64,000 nt of DNA from Sipunculus nudus (GCA_026874595.1 CM049311.1:48551676-48615675); one strand, 5' to 3'. Numbered from the stretch's first letter, positions 10,682 to 23,218 are shown. Notes: a model not told the origin generated them from the letters alone. Translations and numbers: made by a program.

Positions 10682-13600
10682 CTGAAAATGACACAAAATA
10701 TGTTCGACTTGTTAGGTCCAATCTGGTAAAGTTACATTCAATAGAGATTTTCGAGGGACAATCAACATTGAAATCCCCCTTTATGGATACTTGATCAAGA
10801 AATCTGTATGGGACCATACAAATGCAATTACAAATACATGTAATTATTTTATATTGACTCACACACTCGGTATACCTGAACTATAGAATTTGGAATAGTC
10901 AATCATGAAATACTTATTTGGAGTGATACTTTCACGCATTTCCTGTCTTTAAATTTAGACGTATCTGGAACCAACTTTAAAAAAATAAAAGATTTAATGT
11001 CAAAACCCTCAAACTGACATTTATTTCATTGTGATCATACTCTTTGGAAAAGTATTCCAAACATTTTCTTAGAACATGGCGTGTTAGAACAGCCACCCCC
11101 CCCCCCCCCCCCCCCGTTAACACACACAAATCTTTACATCTCTAATCAGGACGAGAGATCTTGGGCATTTTATAATTAATGTAGCGATGAAGATCAGTTA
11201 AAATTGCATGACCAAAAACATGTTATATATCAAACGATGTATAATTTCAACGGAATTTTAAGAGATAACTCAACTGATGACGGATTTCGTATATGACTTA
11301 CGTGCAGCATTGATTGATTGGAGCCAAAAATACATGTTCATCATCGCGGTCGTTTGCACAAAACCTGGAATGCAAGTGGAAAATATGTAACTATCAAACT
11401 GTTAACAAAATGGCTGAAATTCGCTTTTTTTAGGTTTTGTAAAGCTGACAAAGCGACAACTTGTACCTATAAACCAGTTCTGCAAACTGAGAAAAGAAAA
11501 CAGGTCAGGCAAACAAAAAATATGGCGTAGATGCCATGTAACCATCTTAATCTATAGCTTTTCCAAGCATTAATGATAAAACAGATCTACCCGGATATTT
11601 CACTATTCCTTGGTAAATAAGTAGCAACATGCATGCTACATATCAAGATATTTCCTGCCATAGTTACAGATAAAACTGCTTTAAACGCATTAGCAGGTAT
11701 ATGTATGCGTATAAGCTGGGACTGGCAAAATGGACGTCAGTTTGACGTGAATCACTCGGTTAAAATATGGGGATACTCATGCATAACCGCACAAACGCAT
11801 TTACGGTGACGGACGCATGGTTACAGCTAAGCGACATCTCGCAAGTACGTATGCATACACGCACATATGTATTTTAGGCCTTATGGGTTTAAGCTTTATT
11901 ATTCGATACATAAAACAGAAGTGCACATTTACAAAGACTACGTATACTTACGACCGGCCGTGATCGAGTCTGATGGTCAGGCCGTGAGCGTCCGAGTCGT
12001 CGTGGACCATGTAATGTTTGGAGTCATAGTGGTACATCAACGTGTCCATCACAGCAAAATCAAACAGGTCGAAATAAAACCTGTCACGTGTGTACGGGTA
12101 GAACTTATTCCGTAGGTCCCTACAATACGTCCTCTCGTTAAAACCATATTTTTCCCACCTGAAATTGAGAAATATTTTTTTATTGGTTTTCCATAAGTAT
12201 GAAAACTCCGTATGCGTATTCCGTACGCGCATCCGAAAAAAAAATCGCATACCAATCACCGTGTCAATGTAAGAATTAGTAAGAAATCAATCCCACTTGT
12301 ATAAACATGCCCTGTTTTCAATAGACACCATGGCATATCTACGTCAATATTTTGGATACCAAGCATACTGGTTATTGCTCGCTTGTCCTTCAAAACACAC
12401 AGAATTATCGGACTCAGGTGGGAAAAGGTGATTTTAGTTTTCAATGGATGTACATGCGACGAATACAGAGGCATATCAACAAAACAAAACAAAACAAAAA
12501 TTAGATAATCTAAAAATCATGTCAATTTAGTAATTTATTTCGCTATGGAGGACCCTTTTTGGGATTGAAAACTATTTTTTTTTGGTAATGAGATTGACAG
12601 AAGTAAATAATCTAAAAATAATGTCAAAATACTTTATTTTTCAATGGAGAACCCTGCTGGGATTAAAGATTATTATTTTTTCCTGATTGATAATCGTAGC
12701 TAATCAGTTTGAAATGTGTGACTGGTAAATAAACATGAACTTTTAACAAAACAAAGTCATCACGGTGCCTACAAAGTGCGGTGACCTATGACCTCATAAA
12801 ATTTGCTTGGATTTTGCTTGAAATCCAAATTAGGCGAGATATTTTATTGATTAGCATTTCTGATGAGTTTCATTAGAATCCTCTAAATTTTTCATAAGTT
12901 ATCGCGGCGTCACCACAAAGTAAACAAGTGACCTGTGACCTTATTAATTATGCGTGGATGTTGCCAATAATCGAACTCGGGCGAGATAATCTGTTGATAA
13001 GTAGTTATTGTGAGTTTAGTGAAGACACATCAAAGCTCCGTTCAGTTATCGCGGCGACGCTAAAAGTTAACAGACGAACGGACGGACGATCGGTGGATAT
13101 ACCATAATACTCCTGTCATATGACGGGCGTATAAAAAGCCAATGATGGAATGACATATTAAACTTGGATGTCTTTCTTTCAATTAATTAAAAAATGAACA
13201 AATATTCCTCCCATCCTATTCGGCCAAATAGAGTTTTGATCGATGACATCGCCATTACTCGGCATGTGATGACCCGAAAACATGCGAGGCTCAAACACTT
13301 TTTGGACATGCCTTTTGAAGTCTATTAGGCTAAACGACGTCACGCAACCAACTGTTCCAGGAATTTCCACAATATTTCTGTCGTAGGTACGTGAAAACCC
13401 TGTTAACGAGAGCCTTGTTTAAAAGAAAGATGCGAGGTTCTTGATTACAGACAAAAACATGAGTTGAAGGAATGGAGATTAATAAATCTTTCACTTACTC
13501 CTCAGCGTTTGTAGTGGAGTATGGCATGTAATTGGGCGGGTAGGTGTACATCTTCATACGCCGTGGGATCCAGTAAGCTATGGACGCCTCCACGTAGCCA

Positions 13601-16600
13601 TCACTCGGACACATCGTGTAGGACAACTTACAGTGGAAGCACTTCCCTCGGACGCAGGTCTGACTTCCTGTTACAATAACCGAACATGCGGTGTGGCAAG
13701 GATTTAGAGAAGGGGATGCCTGAATTTTAACTTATATACATCTCAGATATTGCACACATATGTATATACTTATATACATACTGCCTCGAACTAAAGTTTT
13801 CTTGAAATACTTAATATTCACTGCAAAAGAAACCGTTTAAAATGAGAATGGTGAAAAGAAATTAAATTATTGCTAACAATTAAATTTAATGATTGTGTGT
13901 GTGTTGAATCCATCGTTCATTAACTAAGGTTTCATAAGGATCTCATGATATTTTTAAAAAAAGTCCAGTGACCCCCCCGCCCCCCCCCCGCGACTCTGAC
14001 TTACATTAATTATGTCATGCATAACATACATTTAATGAGTTGAAAGCTTTGCAGACCTGCATGGAGCGAAAACAAGTAAATGTGTGCAGCACGAGATCAC
14101 GAGAACATAATCTATGTTCAGCAGCTTGATAGTAAGTGCATGATAGGAACAGGAAAGTGGTTAGGTTTGGGATGGTATAATAAGGCAAACAAAATTTTAG
14201 GAAATTAGAAGTACCTTTGACAAAAATACCAAACATTTCCACTGAGAAAATTTAATATAAATACAATATTGTAACCTTAACTTCTTTATTGCAAAGGATA
14301 ATGTTATATATACTGGGTTTCCTCAAACAAAAATCAATATACCAGCGCGTGCACAACCAAACTGGTTATTTATGTACCCTTTGAATACGTGAACGTAAAT
14401 ATATTAAACGTTATAATAACCTGGTCTCAAAATAATCTGTTGGGCCACCGTTGGAGTCGCTACCGGAAGTATCTCCCGCCGGAGGTTGATTCTTCTTCCT
14501 GTTACGTAGGGAGTATTCCTCATGCCCAGGACTCTGTATTATATAATTCACATAATGATAAACCGATGTCTTGGTACACGAACAAGGGCCTAAAGGCTCC
14601 TTGGTGAATTTTTCTTTTAGCATAATACAGGAAAACTAGAACGCTTCTGTATACATGAAACTTTTTGAAATACATGTATAAGGGTTCATATCAACTGTTT
14701 ATTCTGCAAAGTATCCATATAGAATAAATAGGGACATCAAGCATAAATTTACTATAATATGGAATATTTGAAAATTTGACATTGCTGTCTGCTAACAGGC
14801 ATAACTTAATTGTAATTTTTAAACATTTTGCAATTCATGCAATTCTGGGATATCACATATATGCTTTGCTGAGAAAAGGTATCCATTGTGTTCGAACGTA
14901 GTGAAAAAGGGGACACGCCAGGGCAAAAGCACCAATGTGTCTGACATGGTTCTGAAAAATTGGCAGGGCCCATTTCCTTTAAATTTTTGCATTATGATAA
15001 GTATATAGGTTAAGATGGTGCTAATACTTCCTTTTTTTATTTTGTAAACCATGACTGCATAATATATTACAACGCTCAAAAGAGTGCAATTTCTTATGAA
15101 TCCAAAACACAATCAAAACATTCACGAAAACACAAATAAAATCAGGAAGGATCTGTCCCTTAAGCTATCAGTGTTAACAGACAGACCACACAAGTTAACG
15201 GTCGGAAGCCGCACCATGGCTAAAGTCAGGTTAGCTGAAACTGCATGACAAACACATTCCACTGAAGCCTGCTTCATTTTATAGTAACTAAACTATACAT
15301 TTTTCAAGCACTTTCAGTTCAAGGCTTCTTAACAAAGCAGGAATATGACACCAGGGAGTTAATTTCAAGTTTTAACTTTGTCATTGTAGACCAGAAGAGT
15401 AATTAAATTTAGTTTCTTTCTGCAAAATATACCATAAAAATGTAAGGCCCTACCGTGGATATTATCCCAAAGGAAGTGATAACTAGATGTGTGCAATCCC
15501 TGAGCGATCACTGAAAGCCCCCCCCCCCTTCCGGAACTGAACGGTAATAACGGGAGGCTATGAAGTGTTCGACCTTGTTAACAATGTTAAGGTAAACAAT
15601 AAATATCAATAAAAACATAACAAAAAAATGGCTGAAGAAAGACGAAAGAAAAAATGAAGACAAAATTAAATCGATGGGTTTGCACTTGGGGGGACCTAAG
15701 ACAGGTCCACCCGCAATATTAAAAAAGGATCAACCTCTATAGTATAAGACTCCCCCTAAATATGGACCAAACAAACTGTTAAATGGACATTAGTAGGGTC
15801 TTCACCTCTGCAGGTTGAATCCTGAAATCTCGCTCCAGGGCATCTCAAATCCGTAATTACACAGAGCCCCTCTCTTCATGGTACCCTTGGTCTCCCTGTG
15901 ACGGACAAGAAGAACAGACAAAATTCAACATTAATTGTATTCTTTTTATTTATATTAAAATATAATTTATCAAAATTATAAGGTGTAAACAAGGGCAAGC
16001 GATCTGTGTATACATTTTTAGTTTTAACTTTCTTTGTTCAGGTGGGATGGCTAGTTGTGTATATGCTACATTACTTTGGTGAAAATCAGTAAAAGTGGTT
16101 ACTTATGCAACACTAATACATGCGCCATAAAATTTACAGAATGTATTCGATATCGTGATGTCTCAAACCTAATATTGATCAGACGTTGACTGTTTACTAG
16201 AAAATTGTCTTTCACTGGATTAGAAAGGCAAACGCTAGCACAAGCATTTCAGCATGATCAGATTTAAACAACTATGAGATACACTCTCACTGTCTAATAT
16301 AATTGTAATAGCAGAATTATGTTTAAACTTTATTTATATCTTAAAGTCAAAATTAAGTGATAACTTGGATAATGTGCCTGAAGAGGTCTTCTTCACTGAT
16401 TTCAGAAGACGTATGACAAATGTTATAGAATGTCAGGAAGAGAATGTATGCCATGCATTGGCATGCAATAATGTTCACAACAGTATTGACATTGTCCATT
16501 AAAGATTTTATATTTTTGTTATATTTGCACCGTGACATTAACCATGTCCTTGCGTTGTTTGAGTCGGTATTTACGTGTTCTACAGTTTTGTTATACCAAT

Positions 16601-17494
16601 ATGTCCAAAGTGAACTATACAATTTAAATTCAATGCACTGTTTTACGGCCAAATATCTGCGTGTTAATACAAGAAAAATACAATTACGTCTAAAATCAGG
16701 CTTTTGCTGTTAAATCTTGTTCGGGTGTCAATCTAACTTCTAGATAGGCGGCGTATTTTATAAGCTTATTAAAACTCATAAGGTTCGGTTAAAAATTATG
16801 CAACTCCAGCGGATTCAAACGGAGAATATTAGGAATAGTGCACAAACGGTACTTCTTTTATCAAGAAATAACCAGACAGTGTATAGACTTCATAATTGTA
16901 AGATTATCTGAATAAAACTCACCAAACAATTTTCATCATTGCTCTTTGTCCGCCCTCTAGCATGAGCAGCCATTTCTCTGACGTTCCCGATTCGTGGTAG
17001 CCGATGTCCAGTTTGTCCACGTGGACGATGCGCGCGGTCCTGAGGGCCGACAGCACCTGATCCACTCTGGGAGACTCGGGCCACAGTTCTTGTTGATTTA
17101 TAACTTTATCTGCCCATTCCCAAACACTGTGATAATATAAGGCCCTCCTCTCGTTATTTAAAGGTGCATATTCTTTTTTCAATGCTTTGTTTAAATACTG
17201 TGGGTCGTTAGGCTCCATTTCTACAGGACGGAGCTTTAATTTATCGTGGGGTTTATGAATTTTCGTATCTTCTGAGTCCGTTACGGCCATGCTGGATTTA
17301 TTGGTAACTTTAAAACGCTCTTCCTCCTCTTCCGTGCTCCGTATCCGTGAAGCATCGTGGCTGGCCTCGAGATCAGGTAAATTTGATGGATGAATATGAA
17401 TTACTTTAGTTACTAAAATATAAAGGCAAAATACTAGAATGGTAGCTGTTATTAGCTTGTTCCGATGACGCCGATGTAACAACCCATTAGACAT
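10465..17494 (-). CDS. FAM20-family secretory-pathway kinase, FAM20B-like (7 exons, 476 aa)
   Basis: Complete minus-strand gene; exons (transcript order) 17494-16923, 15895-15806, 14533-14421, 13667-13499, 12158-11952, 11364-11302 and 10681-10465. All junctions are GT..AG and all phases close. FAM20 proteins are Golgi kinases: FAM20B phosphorylates xylose in the proteoglycan linker, and FAM20C phosphorylates secreted proteins. The product has a basic N-terminus, a type II membrane anchor (about 14-31), a variable stem, then the kinase fold. WEWADKV and LMLEGGQ match FAM20B best. Visible hallmarks are Lys188 (beta-3 type), Glu213 (helix C type), TCVRGKC cysteines (263, 268), catalytic Asp360, metal Asp380 and the Cys403-Cys404 pair. 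The catalytic loop reads YHYDSKHYM instead of the family GN-x-DRHHYE, and the metal motif is DHG instead of DN. Activity or substrate may therefore differ. Family membership is near certain; FAM20B orthology is inferred. Confidence 0.93.
11096..11115. repeat. poly-C tract in a kinase intron
   Basis: About 20 cytosines in a row between exons 6 and 7 of the FAM20-like gene. Confidence 0.9.
11302..11364 (-). CDS. FAM20-like kinase, exon 6 (63 bp)
   Basis: The acceptor is CATTCCAG and the donor is GTAAGT. It encodes FCANDRDDEHVFLAPINQCC, matching FGNPSLDERSILAPLYQCC of FAM20B; the CC pair is a conserved disulfide site in the family. It was found by phase and similarity only. Confidence 0.9.
11952..12158 (-). 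CDS. FAM20-like kinase, exon 5 (catalytic and metal-binding loops)
   Basis: 207 bases, acceptor ATTTCAG, donor GTAAGT. It encodes WEKYGFNERTYCRDL, then FDFAVMDTLMYHYDSKHYM and LTIRLDHGRS. Asp360 and Asp380 are the catalytic and metal-binding aspartates by alignment. The loop around Asp360 has lost the Asn two residues before it, the Arg after it and the Glu at the end of the DRHHYE motif. The frame is intact and free of stops, so this is divergence and not decay. Confidence 0.92.
12504..12710. repeat. Two-copy tandem duplication, ~102 bp, in a kinase intron
   Basis: Both copies start ATAATCTAAAAAT and continue with ATGTCAA, a TTTATTT run, ATGGAG.ACCCT and GGGATT.AA. It sits in the intron between exons 5 and 4 of the FAM20-like gene. 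Confidence 0.6.
12755..13136. mobile_element. Pearl-like non-autonomous element, copy A
   Basis: Two cores of about 140 bp share GTGACCT.TGACCT, GGCGAGAT and GTTATCGCGGCG. A GTTAACAGACGAACGGACGG stretch and then GACGGGCGTATAAAAA close the right end. The same series is at 18657-19188. Tandem cores followed by an (ACGG)n-like run are the described layout of bivalve pearl elements. It lies in the intron between kinase exons 5 and 4. Confidence 0.65.
13499..13667 (-). CDS. FAM20-like kinase, exon 4 (cysteine-rich segment)
   Basis: 169 bases. Two acceptors are possible, 8 bases apart; only the upstream one (TAACAG, exon from 13667) keeps the frame with exon 3 and yields GSQTCVRGKC. It matches the FAM20 pattern NNTCFYGKCYYC with three cysteines aligned, then YVEASIAYWIPRRMK aligned to GSVTLWLPD. 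The donor is GTAAGT, phase 2. Confidence 0.92.
14421..14533 (-). CDS. FAM20-like kinase, exon 3
   Basis: 113 bases, acceptor AATACAG, donor GTTATT (a weak donor). It encodes VLGMRNTPYVTGRRINLRRE and ILPVATPTVAQQ, matching the FAM20B stretch ILGFHRAPLVVGRFVNLRTE and IKPVAT. It enters by completing an Arg codon (AG|A) and leaves in phase 1. The overlapping 70-codon open frame in another phase here is spurious. Confidence 0.9.
15806..15895 (-). CDS. FAM20-like kinase, exon 2 (helix C glutamate)
   Basis: 90 bases, acceptor GTCACAG, donor GTGAAG, in phase 2 and out phase 2. It encodes ETKGTMKRGALCNYGFE followed by MPWSEISGFNLQ. Glu213 takes the place of the conserved helix-C glutamate of RHNAEVAAFHLDR in FAM20B. 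It is too short to stand out as an open frame and was found by following phase and homology. Confidence 0.9.
16923..17494 (-). CDS. FAM20-like kinase, exon 1 (start, membrane anchor, stem, beta-3 Lys)
   Basis: The start is the ATG at 17494-17492, two bases after a strong acceptor (poly-T then CAG) whose exon begins at 17496, so a 5' UTR exon must lie further right. An ATG eight codons upstream in the same frame (17518) lies inside the intron and is rejected. The peptide opens MSNGLLHRRHRNK, a basic cytosolic tail, then a hydrophobic anchor ITATILVFCLYILV. The stem is charged and of low complexity (TEEEEERFK). The end contains WEWADKV, LDIGYH and LEGGQRAMMKIV. The exon ends in phase 2 at a GTGAGT donor. 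Confidence 0.93.
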
Positions 17495-17880
17495 ATCTGA
17501 AAAAAAAATTACCATCAATGAAATTAAAATAACAGAAAAGATTTTAAGGTATTAATTAAACTATACTATGACACTATATAGAGGATTCAAAGATAAGACA
17601 ATGGATATTAATTATTATGGACGGAAATGCTTCTGTGAATAAGCGACACCGTCTGCTGAATATCCTGTCAAAACAAACCTGACTGATGTGTTTGACCTGG
17701 AAAATTTCTTTTCATATCCAAACTCTACAAGAAAAATGTGTTACAAAGGAAAATGATGAAATATAATGCACAGAATTACAGCCCATGATTAAAAAATATA
17801 AGTTGCTTTAGAATTAATAACAGTTGGAAGTGATAAGTAATCGAAATTTCTCCACAGGTATCTTATTGCTATTTAATGGT

Positions 17881-18060
17881 TAGTTTTTTTTTTAAATAAA
17901 TAAATGGTCTCACTAGCTTCGTTAGTAACTGGCGTCTCAAATGGAGGTGGTGTCGGTTCTCTGTACGTCACACCAATGACGTCATATTGATACGGTTGTT
18001 TTGGCAGTGGAGGAAGTCGTCTGGTTCTGTATCTTGCTGCCGGCATAAGTTTTCTTAAAA
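17881..18060 (-). promoter_or_regulatory. CRE-like sites upstream of the kinase gene
   Basis: A perfect palindromic CRE, TGACGTCA, lies at 17977-17984, with a second half-site TACGTCA at 17964-17970. They are about 480 bases upstream of the kinase start codon but may be intronic. A 57-codon open frame (MPAARYRTRRLPPL...) crosses the sites; it has no known relative and I do not call it a gene. Confidence 0.3.
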
Positions 18061-18656
18061 GATTAACAGAACCATCAGAATACACAGAATACTCCAGTAT
18101 GAATATCAATGAATAATCAAGATAATATGTTTTAATTTTTTTTTGTAAATGTATAGGTATTTAACTCAATGAGGATCTGTCGCCCTTATATCTGACAATA
18201 ACACGAATTTTCATCAGATCACATCGGGCGGCAATACACAGAGGATTACTACTTGTGTTTACAAAGGGAAGTCCGCGTGTATTTTAAGGATACGGAAGGG
18301 AATTTTTATAACAAGTTTCGCCTCTATACTATAAATGTAAAAATAAAATGACCACACCAAAATAATCATGGATCTATTTTTTTCATTTTTAGATATCTTT
18401 TTGATTTCCTATCTTTTAATTTTTAAGTTATCCATAGTTTATTGCTTTCTAATTCATAAGTTAAGAATGTTAATGAACAGCTCTGTGATTGGCTCCATTG
18501 ATTAAGATTTGCTCCATTAATTAAGAAAGCATCCAAATGTTTCTATACTGAGGGATCGAGACTTTCCGTTATCTTTCGAGTCTTCCATAAACCTGTAATT
18601 AACCTCTGATTAATAACAAATATTTATATTTTTCATAGGCTAAAAGTATATTACAA

Positions 18657-19188
18657 CAAGAGCATCGCAAACGTGCATAATACGCCCTCATGTATCTAGT
18701 GACCTCTGACCTCATTAAATATGCCTTAATTTTGAGGAGAATGTAAATCAGGAAAGTCTATTGGTAAACATGTATAATGAGTTTCATTAAAATCCATAGG
18801 ATTTTAGGTTAGTTACCAAGGTGCCTCGAAAGTGCGGTGACCTCTTGCCTCATTAAGTATGCATGGATTTCGCTAGAATTCGAACTTAGGCGAGATATTT
18901 TATTGAAAAATATTTCTGATGAGTTTTATCAAATCCTTCGTACTCTTCGTAAGTTATCGCGGCGACACTACAAAGTAGCCGAGTAACACATGGCCTTATT
19001 AAATATGCGTTTACGTTGCCCATAATCGAACTTGGCCGAGATAACCTTTTGGTAAGTAGTTATGGTGAGTTTTGCGAAAATCCATCAATGCTCTGGTAAG
19101 TAATCGGGGCTACACTTAAGTTAACGGTCGGACAGACGGACGAACGGCACGACGGACGGTGGGTATACAAGACGGGCGTAAAAAAATT
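18657..19188. mobile_element. Pearl-like non-autonomous element, copy B
   Basis: It starts CAAGAGCATCGCAAACGTGC and holds three cores with GTGACCTCTGACCTCATTAA, GGCGAGATATTTTATTGA and GTTATCGCGGCGACACTA. It ends with a GGACAGACGGACGAACGG run and GACGGGCGTAAAAAAA. It is the longer relative of copy A at 12755-13136, in the same orientation. Confidence 0.7.
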
Positions 19189-19849
19189 ATATGCACAATT
19201 TAAGAATTTATTTATTTATTCATAATACCCACCAACCGCTAACCCATATTAACCCCATTCCTCGAATTTCTGGATCCACCACTGCGTCGGTGTGAATACA
19301 TGTATGATCTGTCCTCTACACAAAATGCCCCGTCGTCTGTCATACACAGTGTGACCTTACCTTGACCTCTGATGGTGATACCTTAACAACGGTTACAAGG
19401 ATAATGCAGCGAAGAGTTTCTTGAGAAAAACTCTCATCAAGGCATTGATGAGTTTCAGTTAAGAGGTGTATTACATAATCCGATCTCATATTATAAATAT
19501 AGGCATAAAAATATGGAAATAACGATTAAAAGAGCGTTACTTGGGCGGAGCTCTCTTACGCCTGTACTGCAAATTTTCATTCAAATGGCCCTGTGCACTT
19601 ATGAGCGTAGGCCTATCACCATGGTGATATGTAGGCCTAAGCGTCAGGTGCAATATAGACCTACAAGATTTCAGTATGACAATATTCAAGATCAAACGTT
19701 CCACCCCAATAATTCAATAAACCCCCTATAATAGGCCCACACCTAACACCTTTGAGGTTTTTAATTGGTAAATGTCAAACATTCTTCTACAAAAAAATCA
19801 CAAAAAAAGCCGAGAAAACGGAATGGTTTCACTGCGCCTGCATTTATAT

Positions 19850-20620
19850 TTAGTTACTTAGTTACCCATCTTCACTTTTGTATGGGAGGACTTGATTGTA
19901 CACGTGTGACCTGGGTATAGCTGGTAGAAAAACATGTACACATCTTACGTTTACATGGGCACAGACCGACCGCAAACAGTACTTTGTGCATATTTAGATA
20001 CGACAGAAGAAACTATCTTACCACCTACCCCCTACCGTATCTGTACAATACGCCTCGCGGGGCTGGTAGATTCTGATAAAAGAAGGACGATATATCTTGT
20101 CACTGTGTCATCATAGCTGTATTATATTGTCAGTAGTGTACGGGTGGTGAGACCAGTTGAGCGATATAATGAGCACAGGAACCACCACACAGATGACCTG
20201 TCAACGAATTAGTCGGGTGTGACCAAGAATTCAGGTATACGCGTACAGTGCGGTTAGCGCGGACGACATTCACACGCGCAGCATTTATCCACCACTCTTT
20301 CACATCTTTCGGTAGTTCACCTTTAATAGTGCATACAGCGGGTAAACTTTTAAGTGAATTAGGAGGAGTATTGCCCTAAAGCTCAGTGAAGGAGGACGGA
20401 CCCTTTCTTTTGCCAATGTGTTGGTGTGTCCATGGGTATGAATTGTGTATAATACACGTTTGTACACACTGTCAATCAGACAGCTGGTCGCTGTTTACCC
20501 GAGGAGCCACAACTTGAACCTCAAGGTGATGGGTTTATAAGTACACATTCTACTTCCGTGTCAATTTCCTCAGTAACCATGGTGCTCAGTGAACGGAGAT
20601 CGTTGCATGAAATGGGTATT
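19850..20620 (-). promoter_or_regulatory. CpG-richer stretch, possible 5' region of the kinase gene
   Basis: Local CpG density is clearly higher than in the surrounding AT-rich sequence (for example ACGCGTACAGTGCGGTTAGC near 20238). The kinase coding exon begins with a splice acceptor, so a 5' UTR exon must lie upstream, and this is the best-looking stretch. No TATA box or donor is decisive. Confidence 0.2.
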
Positions 20621-21721
20621 CAGTGGAAAAGATGAACCCAGTTGAGGCTCTGTGGTATCTGTATTGAGACAAAACTCAGCCTTGTGGAAAAGGGTTTAAT
20701 AGATATCCATAATAGGATTAAAAAAAAATCCACAACCGAAAACTACAGGTAACAGGAATACACTCTAATGGATTGAAAAAAACATACATGGAACCCCTAA
20801 TTAAAAACAATCCGAATTTCTATAAAATTATTTGCTAGTATGTTTGATCAAAAATTTTCAAACCTGCGAACGATTGTATATACAGGTAAAAGGGAAATAG
20901 GTACACACTCTGATGGCACCTTACAAAACAAAATCGCACACAACTAAGATGCTTTTACAGGAACAAAGCTTATGGGGTGCATGAGACGACCATCCGTTTT
21001 ATTTGTCTTTATACGGCCCTGATTAACGACACCCTGTTATCGGAAATAATATTCGACGAAATCAATTGCTCCTGTGCAATATAGCTTAATGGCTGGTTTT
21101 TGGCAAGCTTAATTCGAACTTCAAAATTTACAATCATTAAATTTTTTCAATTTATTCTCTCTTTAAGATCTAGAAAAAGGATAAAGATGAATTTTAAGAT
21201 AATTGTAACGTTAAGATAACATTTGGTTCAGCGGTTCAGGTGTCCTTTTAAAATTTCCTATTGTTCCATTCATTATACAACAGACTGTAATAATTAAAAC
21301 TGATAAAAAGAATGATCAAATTTATGTTATGCAGTGTGTGTGAGGGTGTGTGTGTACTGATGTATGTGTGCAAACGTCGTCCCTGCAAATGTCACTTCCT
21401 ATCTACATGCATATCTAAAGACGCCAAAGAATGACTTGCGTATATCATTACTTTGTATCACACATGACGTAAGCTCTGATGATGTAATCGATGATACACG
21501 TGACAAAAACACCAAAATATTAAAATATGTTACACGAGGGTCGGTATGGTAAATTTACATTTGAACAAACAATTAATAACAGTATATTTTAGTCGTTTAG
21601 AATGATAATTTGACATAGACTTTTTTCTCCAGTTATTGTATAATAGGTTGATATGTAAATGAACAGGGTTTATATTTACATTAACGTAGGTGTCAATTTA
21701 CCAAAATTATTATTTTACCAT

Positions 21722-21722
21722 A

Positions 21723-21755
<33 letters not shown>
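21722..21755. repeat. (TTA)n microsatellite
   Basis: About eleven ATT/TTA trinucleotides in a row. Confidence 0.95.
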
Positions 21756-21757
<2 letters not shown>

Positions 21758-23218
21758 AATCATTGCCTGTTTGAAAGTTTATTAGTCTGTCTGACTGTAT
21801 ACATTATAAACATCCATTAGCAAATAATCAAAATTAAATAATTTAAAACCTTATATGGAACCGCTAATTTAAAGCAATCCGGAATTCTATACACTTTTTT
21901 GTTTATATATTTGTTTAAAATGTTTCAAAAGTAAACGGTCCAGTTCAAATTTCTCTGAATTTCAGACCTCTGTTTATTGGATTCTGATCGTTTATTGAAT
22001 GTTTCTCATTACTGTTTCATAATTTGCCAAAGATGTTTTCATTTATTCTATCACATTTTATATCACATTTTTGAAAGCACACACGCCGTGACCAGACGGC
22101 TCTTAAACACGGGGGCATCATATTTAATCGGTCGCATATTTACACTACTGACCAACAGGTGACGCCACCAGTTGAATCGGCGCAATTTCTTCACATGGAA
22201 GAAAAAACGGAAACAGTAGTCTATGGAAATTGAGGAATTTTTTATATATATATATCTCATTTATGTCCATTAACTCCAGTATCCTACATTTACTGGATAA
22301 CAGAAAAAAAATAAATGATAGGAAAAGTATATTTAAGGAAAAAAGTACAACTCTGCCTTTTAGTGATTGTGGGTTAGTAAATCATATTTCCCCGAATGCA
22401 CTGGAATTTCTAAATACACTCCAAGGCGTGTAGAAAGAGAGTAGTTATTGGGATTAAATAAGTTGGATTAGAGCCATTCCAAAGCAAAATACATTTACAT
22501 GAATCTTTTGTGATAATAAAATAAGTAACGTTTGGTCAATATACCCATGGCGAAGTGTGCCCCCCGCCAGAAATGTTCTCATTAGTTAGACAAGTAGCCA
22601 TATCTTTGAAACAGGACACATTTTTATGCATTCATAATTTATAACTTTAGTATACAACAGGTCCCCTAATTATATGAAACGACGTAAAAACCCGGCGTAC
22701 TTGCGGGATATTCATCATGACCAGGCCGAGTTTTTCCGGTCGAAAAAATAGACATCCTCATTTTGGGCCGCAGATTTTCTGTCATTGCCCGGGATCGCGG
22801 ATGAGAACGTATATTTGCCACTGAGGTTGTATTTTCCCCGTGTGTAATTGCATAATATATAAAACCAAACAATGATTAACATTTTTATTCAGCACCATAC
22901 AAACACTGGGCTTACAACAGTAGTACCTCGTATAAATATGGAAAATAGAAATCTGTACGTACGCTTTTATGAGCATAGGTATGTCAAAAAGAATACTGAA
23001 TGAGAAAATAAGTCTGATCTTCCAATGGCAAATGGACAGGAATGGTGATAAGTGTACATATGTAACACACATCGTATATTTACATGAATAAATAGATAAA
23101 TATATAACATATATGATAATTACATAAATGGAATATTCTAAGCTGGGTAACATCCAAGATTTGCATTTTTACCTTCTCTTTTTGCACGTGTTTTCACATA
23201 TACATGCAGTATGAATCT

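Noticed and set aside
16353-16713. 99- and 89-codon frames on opposite strands
   Set aside because: They lie in the first intron of the kinase gene and mirror each other; no coding signature.
17495-17518. ATG at 17518 as the kinase start
   Set aside because: It lies before a T-rich CAG acceptor, and the ATG at 17494 is the first codon of the spliced exon that fits a type II anchor.
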